A stretch of 28,276 nt of DNA from contig NW_022985458.1 of assembly GCF_010093595.1 (NCBI RefSeq), positions 259,822 through 288,097 of the forward strand. Direction: 5' to 3'. Shown here one piece after another: positions 1 to 9,363 of this stretch. Positions within the stretch are counted from its first letter, which is position 1. Each line of letters opens with the position of its first letter. A program made the translations under genes and the position numbers. The DNA is from Mytilinidion resinicola (Eukaryota > Ascomycota > Dothideomycetes > Mytilinidiales > Mytilinidiaceae). The notes beneath the pieces were generated by a model. The model did not search any database. It saw only the letters and a list, made by a program, of their open reading frames with translations, and was not told the DNA's origin.

Positions 1-352
1 ATCCTATTAGAATAAAGACCTATCGCTTTGCCAGCAGATGCAGGCACTGGGTGTGGCCCTAGGTTGGTATCCTAGGTAATAGGATGTCGGATAGTTATAG
101 ACGACAACCCTCTGTTTGTCTTCCTGTTGTCTGTGGGTATCGAGTTTGGTGGTGGCAAGCCGCCAAGACCCGTGAAAACTCTGCCATTCTGGCGGCGTTG
201 AGGACGACGTTTCCAAAGACGACCTCTAGCCACGACGCAACGCCGCTGCACCAGTAATGAACGTGATTCTCACTCTCGTACGGGCCTTGCGGTTCGAACG
301 AGACGGAAAGGAACGCCCGTACGACAATACGGGTCGAATCACGATTTTGGTG
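1..352. other. Unassigned GC-normal sequence at the left edge
   Basis: This stretch lacks the TA excess of the sequence to its right, so it was not hit by RIP. The longest frame (7-216, minus) opens with TTG rather than ATG and shows no recognisable motif, so no gene is called. It abuts copia A: reading leftwards, copia A matches copia B until about 352-358 and then stops. It is either the end of something inserted into copia A after RIP or the far side of a deletion. Its right part contains an inverted repeat, listed separately. The identity is unknown. Confidence 0.5.
262..343. repeat. Imperfect inverted repeat
   Basis: CGTGATTC at 262-269 pairs with GAATCACG at 336-343, and CGTACGGGC at 277-285 pairs with GCCCGTACG at 315-323. 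The inner spacings differ by five bases between the arms. A smaller hairpin, CCCGTA/TACGGG, lies at 316-333. This is seen directly in the sequence. It sits within 20 bases of the point where copia A is broken, so it may belong to the end of an inserted element, which is inference. Confidence 0.6.
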
Positions 353-359
353 TTCCTTC

Positions 360-2640
360 TTCTTTATAGTATAGGGATAATCTCTATCCAGCTAGTTAAA
401 TTATTAATAATAGTAAGCTAGTAACAACTGCCGTTAAGTTCCTTATTAAACAGCCCTATAACGTTAATATAGAGGAGTTCTATTATATATTCTCCTCTAT
501 AGCTTTGGTTTAAGCGGCTGTAAGGCTTTTTAGTTATTTAACCCTAGAAACACAGGTTATATAGTTGCTATAGTTCTATATCTTAAATACTATAAGCTTA
601 CTTTTTAAGCCGCTATAGATTTGCATCGCTTATATAAGCTAGCCGGTTATACTAGAGTATTATTTGCGGACTAATATAATAAGCTAGAAAAGTAAAATAG
701 GTTTATAGATTAAGCGCGTAAACTTCCTAATACTAGCTTATAGTATACATGTTCTTTCCGTTTAATTTATTGCGAATACTAGTACCCTGGCTTAAGAACT
801 CGACCTTTACCCCTTATTTAAGCAGCTAAAGCACGGATATAAAGTTTACATGCACGGATAGAACGAAGAGAACGTTGTTAAGAACAAGCTATTTCCTTCT
901 GCCTCGTACCTTGCACAGGATATTTGCTGTTCCTACTCCTAAGAGGGATATTAAGGTATTAACACTTCTAAGTAGCGGTTTATAATACTTATCTATCTGG
1001 ATAAACCTTAAAGCGTTGTTATAAACGTGCTAAGTATATCTACTATTAATAATCTAAGCTTTGCGGATTAGAAGAGTTTTCGTAGTTATTATTATAAGGG
1101 TGTAGTTAAATATAGTAAGGTTGCCTTTAACGTTCTTACTAAATGCTTTATTTAAGTCCTCCTTTAAGACCTTTATTAATATAAAGGTGGGCTTCTTTAA
1201 ATTCTTTAGACCACCTATATTATTATTCTTATTATTAGTAGTAGGTCGCCTCTTCTATACTTTGCTTGCGCCCGTATATAAACTACCTGGCCTTATTTTA
1301 TATTCCTTTCTATATTGCCTCTAATCCTTTAATTTAGGATTCTTGCTAAAGTATTCGGAGTCTATATAATAGGGTTTACGGCAGAATAAGCAGTAGGGAA
1401 TATTATTAATCTCGATTCGATATATACTTCCGTCCGGTAACAGTATAACCTTCCTATCGCCTAAACCTTAGACTAGGGCGAGAGCTTATACCTCTATTAG
1501 TTGCTTACCTAGTTACCTCTTCCTATATTCTTTCTTAATAGCCTTATTTTTAATATAGTTAAACGTAGGTGCCGCTTTTATAATATTTCTATCTGCGTCC
1601 CTTTTATTAATAAGGTCTATTTATCTAAATATATAATTGCGGAAGCTGTTATATTTAACGCTAAGTGCGTGTATAAAGAAAAATATTTGCTTAATTTCTA
1701 AGCTAATATAGTTAGGGTTAAGTAGGACCTTCTCCGCGTGAATCCTCCTAATTTTAGTACTAAGAGCTTAAGCGCTTCTGTAATTTTCTCGGGTAAGGAA
1801 TATATATTGTTGCTGGAGGTTAATATAGGTTCTAGAGCCTTCCGGTTTAAAGCTATTCTTAACCGCCTTAAGAAGCAATTAGACCTAAGAGATATTAGAG
1901 GCGTTAATCTATTGCGCTATATTATGCGTTAACTTTCCCGTAATTATTGCTAAGTAAAACTTTTAGTAATAGGTCTATTATTAAGCTTCCTTCTCTTCTA
2001 CTAGAGGAGCTGCTCTATTATTAGCAATAGCAGATATTTAAATAAACTTATTAACCTTTTAATTCCACTTAAACCAGTTATTAGTATTATTAAGGGTTAG
2101 AATAGTATTATAGAATATATTTAAGCTAAATTGCTTAAATTTTATAATATCGGTTATAGTATAGGTAGACACTCCTTAAAGCTAAAGAATTCTACGCCTA
2201 ATATTTTACTAGTCTAACTTACTATAGCAAAAAAACTGTAATCTAGTAGGCTAGGAAAGCGCGCCTTTAGACTGAAGAGCTCTAGGCTTAATACTTTACT
2301 AAGCTGGCTTAAGATAATAGAGGGGCTATAGTCCGATAAATATAGCGTAGGTAAGTAGAATAGAGGAATATAGTTACTCTTTTGCGCTCCGTGCAAGTCC
2401 AGGTAATTCTTATATAACTTAGAAAAGTAAGGGAAGTAGAGGCAGTCTACTAGGTATTGCGGCTTAATTCTCCGGAAGGTTTTCCGTCTATTTAGCCGAA
2501 GGTTATACCGACTTATAGTCCTGTCGGGGGTTTCTATAAATCTATTATCTTCCTTATACCTTAAGGTAGAAGACTTAGAAGTTTCGGTGTTATTTTTAGG
2601 TTAAGGCGCAGAACAGAGACGGCGGCCTAGTCCTAGTTTA
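360..2640 (-). pseudogene. gag and 5' pol remnant of copia A
   Basis: Read on the minus strand, this gives the same broken polyprotein as copia B. The second half of gag lies at about 2400-1400, a CX2C zinc-knuckle remnant at about 1390-1350, the protease region near 1060, and the integrase zinc-binding and first catalytic region down to about 360. Stops interrupt it throughout, most explained by Gln or Trp codons changed by RIP. The N-terminal half of gag (about 2420-3000) aligns poorly with copia B although leader and downstream regions align well, so the two copies appear to be different subfamilies. No function is expected. Confidence 0.75.
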
Positions 2641-2991
2641 GGGCGTGTAGCGTTTTTGCTTTAATAAGCACTGTAAGGTGCAACGACTAGTATAGCGGCA
2701 ATTAATACACGGTATACGCATTTTTTAACAGGTAGGCGCGTATAGGCTTAAATAAGTGACTTTTTTATTAGGTTCGGAAAGTATATTTTCTATATCCGAC
2801 CGAATATTTAGTAGTAGAAGCGATAGTATATAAGGAGATTAAGCTCGTCGTTTATCTAGAAGTGGCGGATTTGTTGTGGAGCTAACGTTAGTCCTCTTAA
2901 AGCTGGCAACTAAGTAAAACCAGATCTAGGAGTCGATATTTTTCCAGCCGGATTTTATATAGGATAACGTTATAATTAAGTTAAGCTATAA

Positions 2992-3127
2992 TAGTATAAT
3001 ATCTATAACAGCGTAATATCTGCAATAATATAGTATCTATAACAGTTTTATATCTATAGCAGTTTTATATCTATAGCGGTTTTATATCTATAGTAGTTTT
3101 ATATCTATAACAGTCTAATATCTATAA
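2992..3127. repeat. 17-bp tandem repeat, 8 units, in the copia A leader
   Basis: Eight consecutive 17-bp units of the type CAGTTTTATATCTATAR fill 136 bases exactly, at 2992, 3009, 3026, 3043, 3060, 3077, 3094 and 3111. The middle units are nearly identical and the outer ones more diverged. The array lies between LTR and gag, in the untranslated leader of copia A. Copia B has a related but shorter and differently spaced AT-rich repeat at about 3869-3950. Confidence 0.9.
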
Positions 3128-3297
3128 TAGTAGCGGAGGGAGGTTTATCCGCTTTATTCTTTTTAGAAACTCCAGGCTCTTTATTTCGGCGTCTTTTCGC
3201 AGAGTTACTAAACTATAATTAGATTCTTAAGTTAAAAAGAGTATTACTTAGTGCGGAAGCTTAGCTGTAAGTAATGTTTTTTAAGCGTTGCTGTATG

Positions 3298-3316
3298 CAA
3301 GTCCGGGCTTATAACC
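3298..3316 (-). promoter_or_regulatory. Primer binding site of copia A
   Basis: Directly next to the 5' LTR, the minus strand reads GGTTATAAGCCCGG. It corresponds to GGTTATGCGCCCGG in copia B. An ancestral GGTTATGAGCCCGG would be complementary to an anticodon arm with CAT in the loop, as in initiator-Met tRNA, and the A here is the expected RIP product. Copia-type elements are known to prime from the anticodon half of that tRNA. The match to this fungus's tRNA is inferred. Confidence 0.6.
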
Positions 3317-3439
3317 TGTTAAATAAGTAATAGTATTAATTAATCTATATATCTATAAATGGGCGGGGTGCCTTATATATATACCTATTCCTATCCCCTA
3401 TCACGTTGTTTTATCTACCAGCTGCCGTGATATTTAATA
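3317..3439 (-). repeat. 5' LTR of copia A (123 bp)
   Basis: It is the reverse complement of the copia B LTRs and has exactly the same length. On the minus strand it starts TATTAAATATCACGG (TG changed to TA) and ends TTATTTAACA. It contains the same TATA-rich core followed by AAGGCACCC. It lies next to the primer binding site, so it is the 5' LTR, and its outer end faces the outer end of copia B's 5' LTR. Confidence 0.9.
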
Positions 3440-3569
3440 GTTGTCTTAAAACAGTTGTCCTAGAATAGCTGTTGTTCTAGGGCGGCTATTCTAGGACCTA
3501 TAGTGCCCTAGAATAGCTGTCCTAGAACCTATAGTATTCTAGACCCCTTATCCTAGGGCCTATCCTATC
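3440..3569. repeat. CCTAG-rich spacer between the two copia elements
   Basis: The 130 bp contain repeated short blocks: CCTAGAATAGCTGT occurs twice, with several CCTAGG/CCTAGA and GGACCTATAGT variants. The same sequence type (GTCCTAGGACC) continues at 10989-11030 on the far side of copia B, so this is the original target sequence of copia B split by its insertion. Copia A is also inserted against it. The function is unknown; it looks like a degenerate short tandem repeat. Confidence 0.7.
3565..3569. repeat. Left target-site duplication of copia B
   Basis: CTATC directly precedes the 5' LTR and pairs with CTGTC at 10984-10988 directly after the 3' LTR. A 5-bp duplication is normal for copia integrase. 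The single difference (G to A on this strand, CA to TA on the other) is a RIP-type change, so the insertion is older than the mutation. Confidence 0.85.
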
Positions 3570-3692
3570 TGTTAAATATTACGGTTAATAGTAGCTAAGA
3601 CAACGCGATAGGGGATAGGAATAGATATATATATAAGGCACCCTACCTATCTATAGCTATATAATTAAGTTAATACTATTACTTATTTAATA
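3570..3692 (+). repeat. 5' LTR of copia B (123 bp)
   Basis: It starts TGTTAAATATTACGG and ends TTATTTAATA (CA changed to TA). Aligned without gaps to the 3' LTR it differs at 15 positions, all transitions. At 14 of the 15 this copy has the A or T, so it was mutated by RIP while the 3' LTR was mostly spared. A TATA-box candidate, GATATATATATAAGG, lies about 50 bases in. Confidence 0.93.
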
Positions 3693-3710
3693 GGTTATGC
3701 GCCCGGAACC
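3693..3710 (+). promoter_or_regulatory. Primer binding site of copia B
   Basis: GGTTATGCGCCCGG follows the LTR without a gap. Its complement resembles an anticodon stem-loop with anticodon CAT, as in initiator-Met tRNA, pointing to priming by a half tRNA as described for Drosophila copia. The assignment rests on the motif only. Confidence 0.6.
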
Positions 3711-3999
3711 GCACATAGCAGTATCTAAGATATTACTTACGGCTAAGCTTCCGCACTAAGTAATAACTTTATTAACTTAAAATCTAATTAAACACAATTT
3801 AGTAACTCTGCAAGAAGCGCTAAAATTAAAGGGCGCGAGGCCTTTAAAGAGGGGCGGAGCGTAATAATTGCGAATATTATACTATTATATTATAACAGTT
3901 GCAGATATTACACTATTACACTATAACTGTTGCAGTTATTATACTATTACGTTTTTACCTGGCGTGATTCGCAATCCGAAACCAGTCCAAAACAGAAGG

Positions 4000-5770
4000 G
4001 GCGAAATCCTAGCTACGAGCTCCGTAGCCTAACTCCATTACTTAAGAACAAGAACGAAAAACGGCGACTCTAATAGCCGGCTCTAGAACCGAGTTCCTTT
4101 AACTGCTGTCTTATACCTTGAGAAGATTACCGCTCTAAGTTCCGAAGAGGATAATACTATAACAAACCTTACGCTACTAGATAAACGAAGAACTTAACCT
4201 TATTTTATACCTCTAACGCTCTTATTACTGGACTAATAGTTAAATCCAATAAAAATACTTTCCTACACGATTAACGGACGCAGTTAGAAAAACCTATAAG
4301 CGCCTTTCTATTAACAAACGTGCCCACCGTGTATTAGCTGTCGCTGCTTTAATTAAGACCTCTTGCAACACTGCTAGCGGCCTAAATAACTCTCCTAACA
4401 ACTGTTTTATAGACTATATTTAAGAGCAGGAACTAAACTACTATAGTGCTTATTATTATTGCTGTTTATTTCCTGTTTCTTAAACTAGATTTAATATTAA
4501 AGGTCCTATTATATCTATATTAAGCTCTAAATCTAAAAACGTACCTATTATATCTAGTAATAACTATAACCTTTAACTAAATAGACTAATAAGCTTTCTA
4601 ATATAGAAACTATAATACTTAGTTAATTACTATTGCTTTTTTTACTTCTCTAAGTTATACAGAGATTACTTAGACTTGCATAGGACGTAAGATAGTAACT
4701 ATATTCCTTTATCCTACTTACCGATGCTAGATCTATTAGACTATAGCCCTTCTATTACCTTAAGCTAGCTTAGTAAAGTATTAAACCTAGAGCTCTTTAG
4801 TTTAGAGGCGCGCTTTTTTAGCCTACTAGATTACAGTATATCTACTATAGTAAGCTAGACTAGTAAAATATTAGGTGCAGAATTCTTTAGTTCTAAGAAG
4901 CGTCTACCTATACTATAACTAATATTACAAAATTTAAGTAATTTAGCTTAAATGCATTTTATAACGCTATTCTAATCCTTAATAATACTAATAACTAGTT
5001 TAAGTAGAATTAAAAGGTTAATAAGTTTATTTAAATATCTGCCGTTGCCGATAATAGAGCAGCCCCTCTAGTAGAAGAGGGGGAAGCTTAATAATAGACT
5101 TATTGCTAAAAGTTTTATTTAGCAATAATTACGGGAAAATTAACGCATAATATAGCGCAATAGATTAATATATTTAGTATTTCTTAAGTCTAATTGCTTT
5201 TTAAGGCGGTTAAGGATAGCTTTAAACTAGAAGGCTCTAGAACCTATATTAACCTCTAGAAATAATATATATCTCTTACCTAAGAAAATTGCAGAAGCGC
5301 TTAAGCTCTTAGTGCTAAGATTAGAAGGATTTACGCGGAGAAAGTCCTACTTAACCCTAACTATATTAGCTTAGAAATTAAGCAAATATTTTTCTTTATA
5401 CACGCACTTAGCGCTAAGTATAACAGCTTCCGCAATTATATATTTAGATAAATAGACCTTATTAATAAAAGGGACGCAGATAGAAATATTATAAAAGCGG
5501 CACCTATATTTAACTATATTAAAAACAAGGCTATTAAGAAAAAATATAGGAAGAGGCAACTGGGCAAGTAAATAACAGAGGTATAAGCTCTTGCCCTGCT
5601 CCGAGGTCCAGGTAATAAGAAGGTTATACTATTACCGGATAGAAGCATATATTAAATTAAGATTAACAATATTTCCTACTGCTTATTCTGCCGTAAACCC
5701 TATTATATAGACTCCGAATACTTTAGCAAGAATCCTAAATTAAAGGATTAGAAGCAGTACGGAAAGGAAT
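4000..5770 (+). pseudogene. Copia B gag remnant
   Basis: This covers the nucleocapsid gene of copia B, now broken by many stops and by apparent changes of frame. The clearest landmark is a zinc knuckle at 5680-5721. The first two cysteines (CX2C) remain, but the His and the last Cys of the CX2CX4HX4C pattern are both Tyr, each explained by one RIP-type change. The region about 4900-5600 aligns with copia A, while about 3960-4650 is strongly diverged between the copies. The true start cannot be set because ATG codons are largely erased. The only intact frame here (5371-5559, minus) is an antisense chance frame. Confidence 0.7.
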
Positions 5771-7430
5771 ATAAAACAAGGCCAGGCAAAGTATAGAAAA
5801 GGCAACCTACTACTAATAATAAGAATAATAATATAGATGGTCTAAAGGATCTAAAAAAGCCTACTTTTATATTAATAAAGGCCTTAAAGGGCGACGTAAA
5901 TAAAGTATTTAGTAAGAATATTAAAGGTAATCTTATTATATTTAACTACACCCTTATAATAACAGCTATAAAGACGCTTCTAATCCGCAAGGCTTAGATT
6001 ATTAATAGTAGATATACTTAGTATATCTACAACAACGCTTTAAAATTTATCTAAATAGATAAGTATTATAAACTGCTACTTAGAAGCGTTAATACCTTAA
6101 TATCCCTCTTAGGAGTAGGAATAGTAAATATCCTATATAAGGTATAAGGCAGAAGGAGATAGCTTATTCTTAACAACGTCCTCTTTATTCTATCCGCGTA
6201 TGCAAATCTTATATCCGTGCTTTAGCTGCTTAAATAAGGGGTAAAGGTTAAGTTCTTAAGCCAGGGCGCCAGTATTTATAATAAATTAAACGGAAAGAAC
6301 CTGTATACTGCAGGCCAGTATTAAAAAGTCTACGCGCTTAATTTATAGACCTATCTCTTCTTTCTAGCTTATTATATTAGTCCGCAAATAATACTCTAGT
6401 ATAACCGGCTAGCTTATATAAGCAATACTAATCTACAGCAACTTAAAAAGCAAGCCTATAGTATTTAAGACGTAAAACTACAACAACTATGCAACCTATA
6501 TTTCTAGGGTTAAATAACTAAAAAACCTTATAACCGCTTAAATTAAAGCTATAGAGGAGAATATCTAATAGAACTCCTCTATATTAATATTGCAGGGTCT
6601 TTTAATAAGGGACTTAATAGCAGTTATTACTAGCTTACTATTATTAATAACTTAACTGGCTAAATAGAAATTATTTCTATACTATAAAAATAAGAATTTA
6701 TTATTAAGTTACTATGCTTCTTTTTTAATTATAATAAACGTCCTAAATAAAAGTGCAGACGGATACGCCTTAATTAGATTCCTAAGCAAGTAGGAGAAGA
6801 AATAAAGTTTATACTTTTTTTTTAGGTAATACATGCTAAAGTTACAGGCGTTAATTAACGCTAGTAGAATAGCGTTGCTAAAAAAGCCTATAAAATAATT
6901 TATAATTAGGTTGGACCTACGCTAGCATATATAAAACTCCCGTCTAAATTCTAGCTAAAAATTACTTAAACTGCTGCTTTTCTCTCTAACTAATTACTAT
7001 TGTTAAAGCTTAATATAATACTATACTAAGCTTAGTATAGTAAGAAGCCTAACTTATTATAACTAAGAGTAATTAGATCTAGAGGGGAATACTTAGTTCT
7101 ACTAAAATAAAAAAAGAAGTTAACAGAGCCAAGAATAAGACTATGTATTCTGCTAGGCTATAAAGAAAATACTAACTACCGCATTCTACTAAAAAACAGG
7201 AGAATTATTAGGACTCTAAATACTAAATTTTATAAAGTTCTTATAACTCCCTCTATACAGACTATATAAAATATAGGAGTGAAATAATATAGCTTACCTA
7301 AGGTAACAGCTGCTGCCGCAGGGGGGAGTAGAATAGTAGAATTCTAAAGCTAACTACTAGTAAGTATATAGCAAGCATCTATACTAGCCTTTAGGCGCTA
7401 AATATCTATAGTACTAGAGCGAGCGCTATT
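5770..7430 (+). pseudogene. Copia B pol remnant: protease and integrase
   Basis: After the zinc knuckle comes a protease remnant near 5995-6020, where IINSR stands in place of the usual WIIDSGA, so the catalytic Asp is changed to Asn. The integrase zinc-binding region follows at about 6390-6500 (NRLAYISNTNLQQL, then CX2C-like residues). The catalytic core starts near 6570 with INIAGSFNKGLNSSYY and NNLTGW, matching the D-x-x-GP and DD(L/F)(S/T) blocks of copia integrases with Asp to Asn changes. A conserved post-integrase segment lies at about 7050-7250. Nearly all stops are TAG or TAA where Trp or Gln is expected. The protein is nonfunctional. Confidence 0.82.
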
Positions 7431-7437
7431 TTAGCCA

Positions 7438-7597
7438 AGTAATAATAACTTATAAGCGCTGCCTTAGTCGAGTAATAATAACTTATAAATACTGCCTTAA
7501 TTAAGTAATAATAACTTATAAGTGCTAACCTAGTTAAGTAATAATAACTCGTAAAAGTAAATATTATCTTAATTAAGTAATAAAAACTCGCAGCCTA
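7438..7597 (+). repeat. 33-bp tandem repeat, 5 units, in the copia B pol linker
   Basis: Units beginning AGTAATAATAACTTATAA start at 7438, 7471, 7504, 7537 and 7576. The first four are exactly 33 bp apart; the last step has 6 extra bases. Both spacings keep the reading frame, so the array encoded an 11-residue repeat (core SNNN) in the linker between integrase and reverse transcriptase. Copies differ mainly by transitions. Confidence 0.9.
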
Positions 7598-7789
7598 TTA
7601 CTAAATAGGGAGACAGAACCTTATTACCTATATAGAGTAATAATAGCTTTAGGCTATTTTTAGATATTCTATAAAAAAACAACTTATTACCTAATAGTAA
7701 CTAGTAATAAGATAATACTTAATAAAATTAAACGATAAAAGAATAGCTATAATATCTAGAACTTTAAACTAATTACCTAGTATATACAG

Positions 7790-8143
7790 TGCAATAAAAA
7801 GCACTAGAACTTTATCCTAAACTTAGGTTCCGGGCCTTGCAGGCTATCCAGGATATATTTAGCAATAGCGAAAAGGAACTTATACTAATAAATATACCTA
7901 AAGGCAATATAATCCTAATATTTTTAATAGTAGCTGCAGAAGAAATAGAACCCTTTAAGCTAAGAACTCTTTAGTAAGTAAAGAATAATATAAGCTGGCC
8001 TAAATAGGAAAGAGCAATACTTAAAAAAGTCGGCTCGCTTAAATAGAATAAAACGTGGGAGCTTGTTAATTCTTCTAGAAATTGGCGAGTTCTTAGCAGG
8101 AAATAGGTTTTTAAACTTAAATAAGAACTATATAGGGAAGTTA
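7790..8143 (+). pseudogene. Copia B reverse transcriptase, N-terminal piece before LINE1
   Basis: The reading frame gives the N-terminal block of copia reverse transcriptases: a region ending WPKWERAILKEVGSL, then NKTWELV and, after a RIP stop, VFKLK. The frame is cut at 8143 by LINE1 and resumes at 9351-9363 within the repeated target. Allowing for one target copy, the frame is preserved across the insertion, which confirms a clean insertion. Confidence 0.85.
8131..8143. repeat. Left target-site duplication of LINE1
   Basis: TATAGGGAAGTTA is repeated exactly at 9351-9363. The bases belong to the copia B reverse transcriptase gene. Both copies carry the same RIP-type T residues (TATAGG for TACAGG, GTTATC for GTCATC), so the target was already mutated when LINE1 arrived. 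Confidence 0.93.
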
Positions 8144-8144
8144 G

Positions 8145-8799
8145 ACCTCTTGCCCCCCCCTAAGGCTTAAGCTAGAGGAACTCGCGGTGGCGTACGCGGA
8201 CCGCACGCGCGCGGGCCAGGCTAGAGAGCATATTGAGACCACGTGCCGCACTATTAGAGACACCATTAGGAGACACTATAAGCCTAGGAAAACGCCTAAA
8301 TACGAGCCGAGCCGGCGTGACGTACTGAAGAGGCTCGCGGTTAAGGCCACAGCACTAGCCCCGAGGTACGAAGGGCAGTTAGACAACTCGTATAAGCTCT
8401 TAAGACGAGGAGCAATACAGGAAGCGTACGAGGAAAGGTGGAGGGACGAATGGGAGGCCCATAGGAAGAAACGAAGGGGCCCCCCTACGCCGGCCCTCAA
8501 CACGAAATGGAACAAGAATCAGGCAACTAAACACCACAAGCTTACAAAAGCAGAGAGCTCAATTATCACGCTCTTACGAACGGAACATAGGGCTTAACGC
8601 ATACCTGCACCGCATGAGGGTGCCCAATCACCCTTCGCCCGCGTGCCCCTGCGGGCATATACCACAGTCTCCAAAGCACGTAGTAATGCACTGTGAACGA
8701 CACCGCAACGGCAGAGGCGATATGTTCTTTAAGGCCAGAACAAGAACGTATATGCAGCTGTACAAAGACCACAAGGGAAATAAGGCCGTTTCGCAATAG
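8145..8799 (+). pseudogene. LINE1 ORF2 C-terminus with zinc knuckle (frameshifted)
   Basis: The frame is open from the insertion boundary at 8145, so the GTG at 8187 is not a real start. It encodes a basic, Arg-rich region, then a segment of the type seen after RNase H in Tad-like LINE proteins (LTKAESSIITLLRTEH). A frameshift follows at about 8591-8593: the first frame stops at 8597, while the family motif continues in another frame as LNAYLHRM. A C-terminal CXCGX8HX4C-type zinc knuckle (PACPCGH, then H and C) lies at about 8641-8694, and the frame ends at TAG, 8797-8799. In intact relatives this domain takes part in RNA binding and target-primed reverse transcription. It is a dead fragment. 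Confidence 0.8.
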
Positions 8800-9333
8800 T
8801 TCCCGCACCAGACAGACCTCCTACCCTACCTCTCTATAGCTAGAGAGATGGCAACGGAAAAGCTGGCTATACAGCCAGCCGACTCGTATAGCCACGCCCC
8901 AAGAACAGAACTACATGCACGCACGCACATTGCATAACCACAGGCACGCCCGCAACAGGGCAACCCCCCCAATTTCCTATTGTCCTTCAATTCAATACCT
9001 TGGCTTTTGAGAAAAAGGGCACGCGCGCCCTAACGCGGACCCCGGACCTTACTAACCTTCTGGACACCGTACAACCCTAGAACCTAGGGCCTACGGACAC
9101 CAGATCGATCCTGGAGAATGCATTAAGATGGCTTACTCCGTGGCGATGCTCACAGAGCTGCCACGCGTCCCCCACAGCCGCGCAGAAACAAAAGGAACGC
9201 AAGGCGTTATACACTGTAGAAAACAAGGTTTTCACCCGACCGCTATAGAGCGAACGGTTTCCCCTTGTAAATAAAACCTAGATAGCACTGCCGCATGGAC
9301 CCTAACGGGAGCTAAATCGGCCTAATAGAACCT

Positions 9334-9350
9334 AATAATAATAATAATAA
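9334..9350 (+). repeat. TAA-repeat 3' tail of LINE1
   Basis: A run of TAA units directly precedes the right target duplication. Simple-repeat tails in place of poly(A) are known for several LINE groups. The tail fixes the element's orientation as plus and its 3' boundary. Confidence 0.85.
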
Positions 9351-9363
9351 TATAGGGAAGTTA
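9351..9363. repeat. Right target-site duplication of LINE1
   Basis: It is identical to 8131-8143. The copia reverse transcriptase frame continues directly from here. Confidence 0.93.

Larger units (their letters stand above)
353..3439 (-). mobile_element. Truncated Ty1/copia retrotransposon, copia A (RIP-mutated)
   Basis: The reverse complement of this block matches the 5' half of copia B (3570 to about 6690): LTR, leader, second half of gag, zinc knuckle, protease region and the start of integrase. The element reads right to left and has its 5' LTR at 3317-3439. Reverse transcriptase, RNase H and the 3' LTR are missing; homology ends near 352-358 at a GC-normal sequence. It is saturated with CA-to-TA changes, and the only open frames in it (for example 1121-1324 and 1738-1932, plus strand) are antisense chance frames. 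It forms an inverted pair of about 3 kb with copia B across a 130-bp spacer. Confidence 0.88.
8144..9350 (+). mobile_element. LINE1: 5'-truncated non-LTR retrotransposon, mostly unmutated
   Basis: This 1.2-kb insert interrupts copia B and has the marks of a LINE: a 13-bp target duplication, truncation at the left, and a 3' tail of TAA repeats at about 9333-9350. The coding part is the C-terminal end of a fungal LINE ORF2. Base composition is normal, with CA and TG present and no RIP-type stop series, unlike the host copia element on both sides. Its 3' end differs from that of LINE2 (TAA tail instead of ATC/ATT tail, no shared hairpin), so it is a different family. About 8800-9330 is the 3' untranslated part with no further gene recognised. 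Confidence 0.9.

Noticed and set aside
285..305. GGTTCGAA, resembling a tRNA T-loop or B box
   Set aside because: The flanking bases do not form a proper T stem, and no anticodon or D arm fits on either strand.
316..352. Hairpin near an element end, as in Helitrons
   Set aside because: No CTRR-type terminus follows the hairpin, and no Rep/helicase sequence is visible.
1738..1932. Short open frames inside the copia elements (also 1121-1324, 2214-2396, 5371-5559)
   Set aside because: They lie antisense to RIP-mutated gag or pol. RIP removes stops on one strand at some places by chance, and no motif is present.
2992..3127. CRISPR-like regular array (also 7438-7597)
   Set aside because: The units are contiguous, without unique spacers. 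They are tandem repeats in retrotransposons of a eukaryotic genome.
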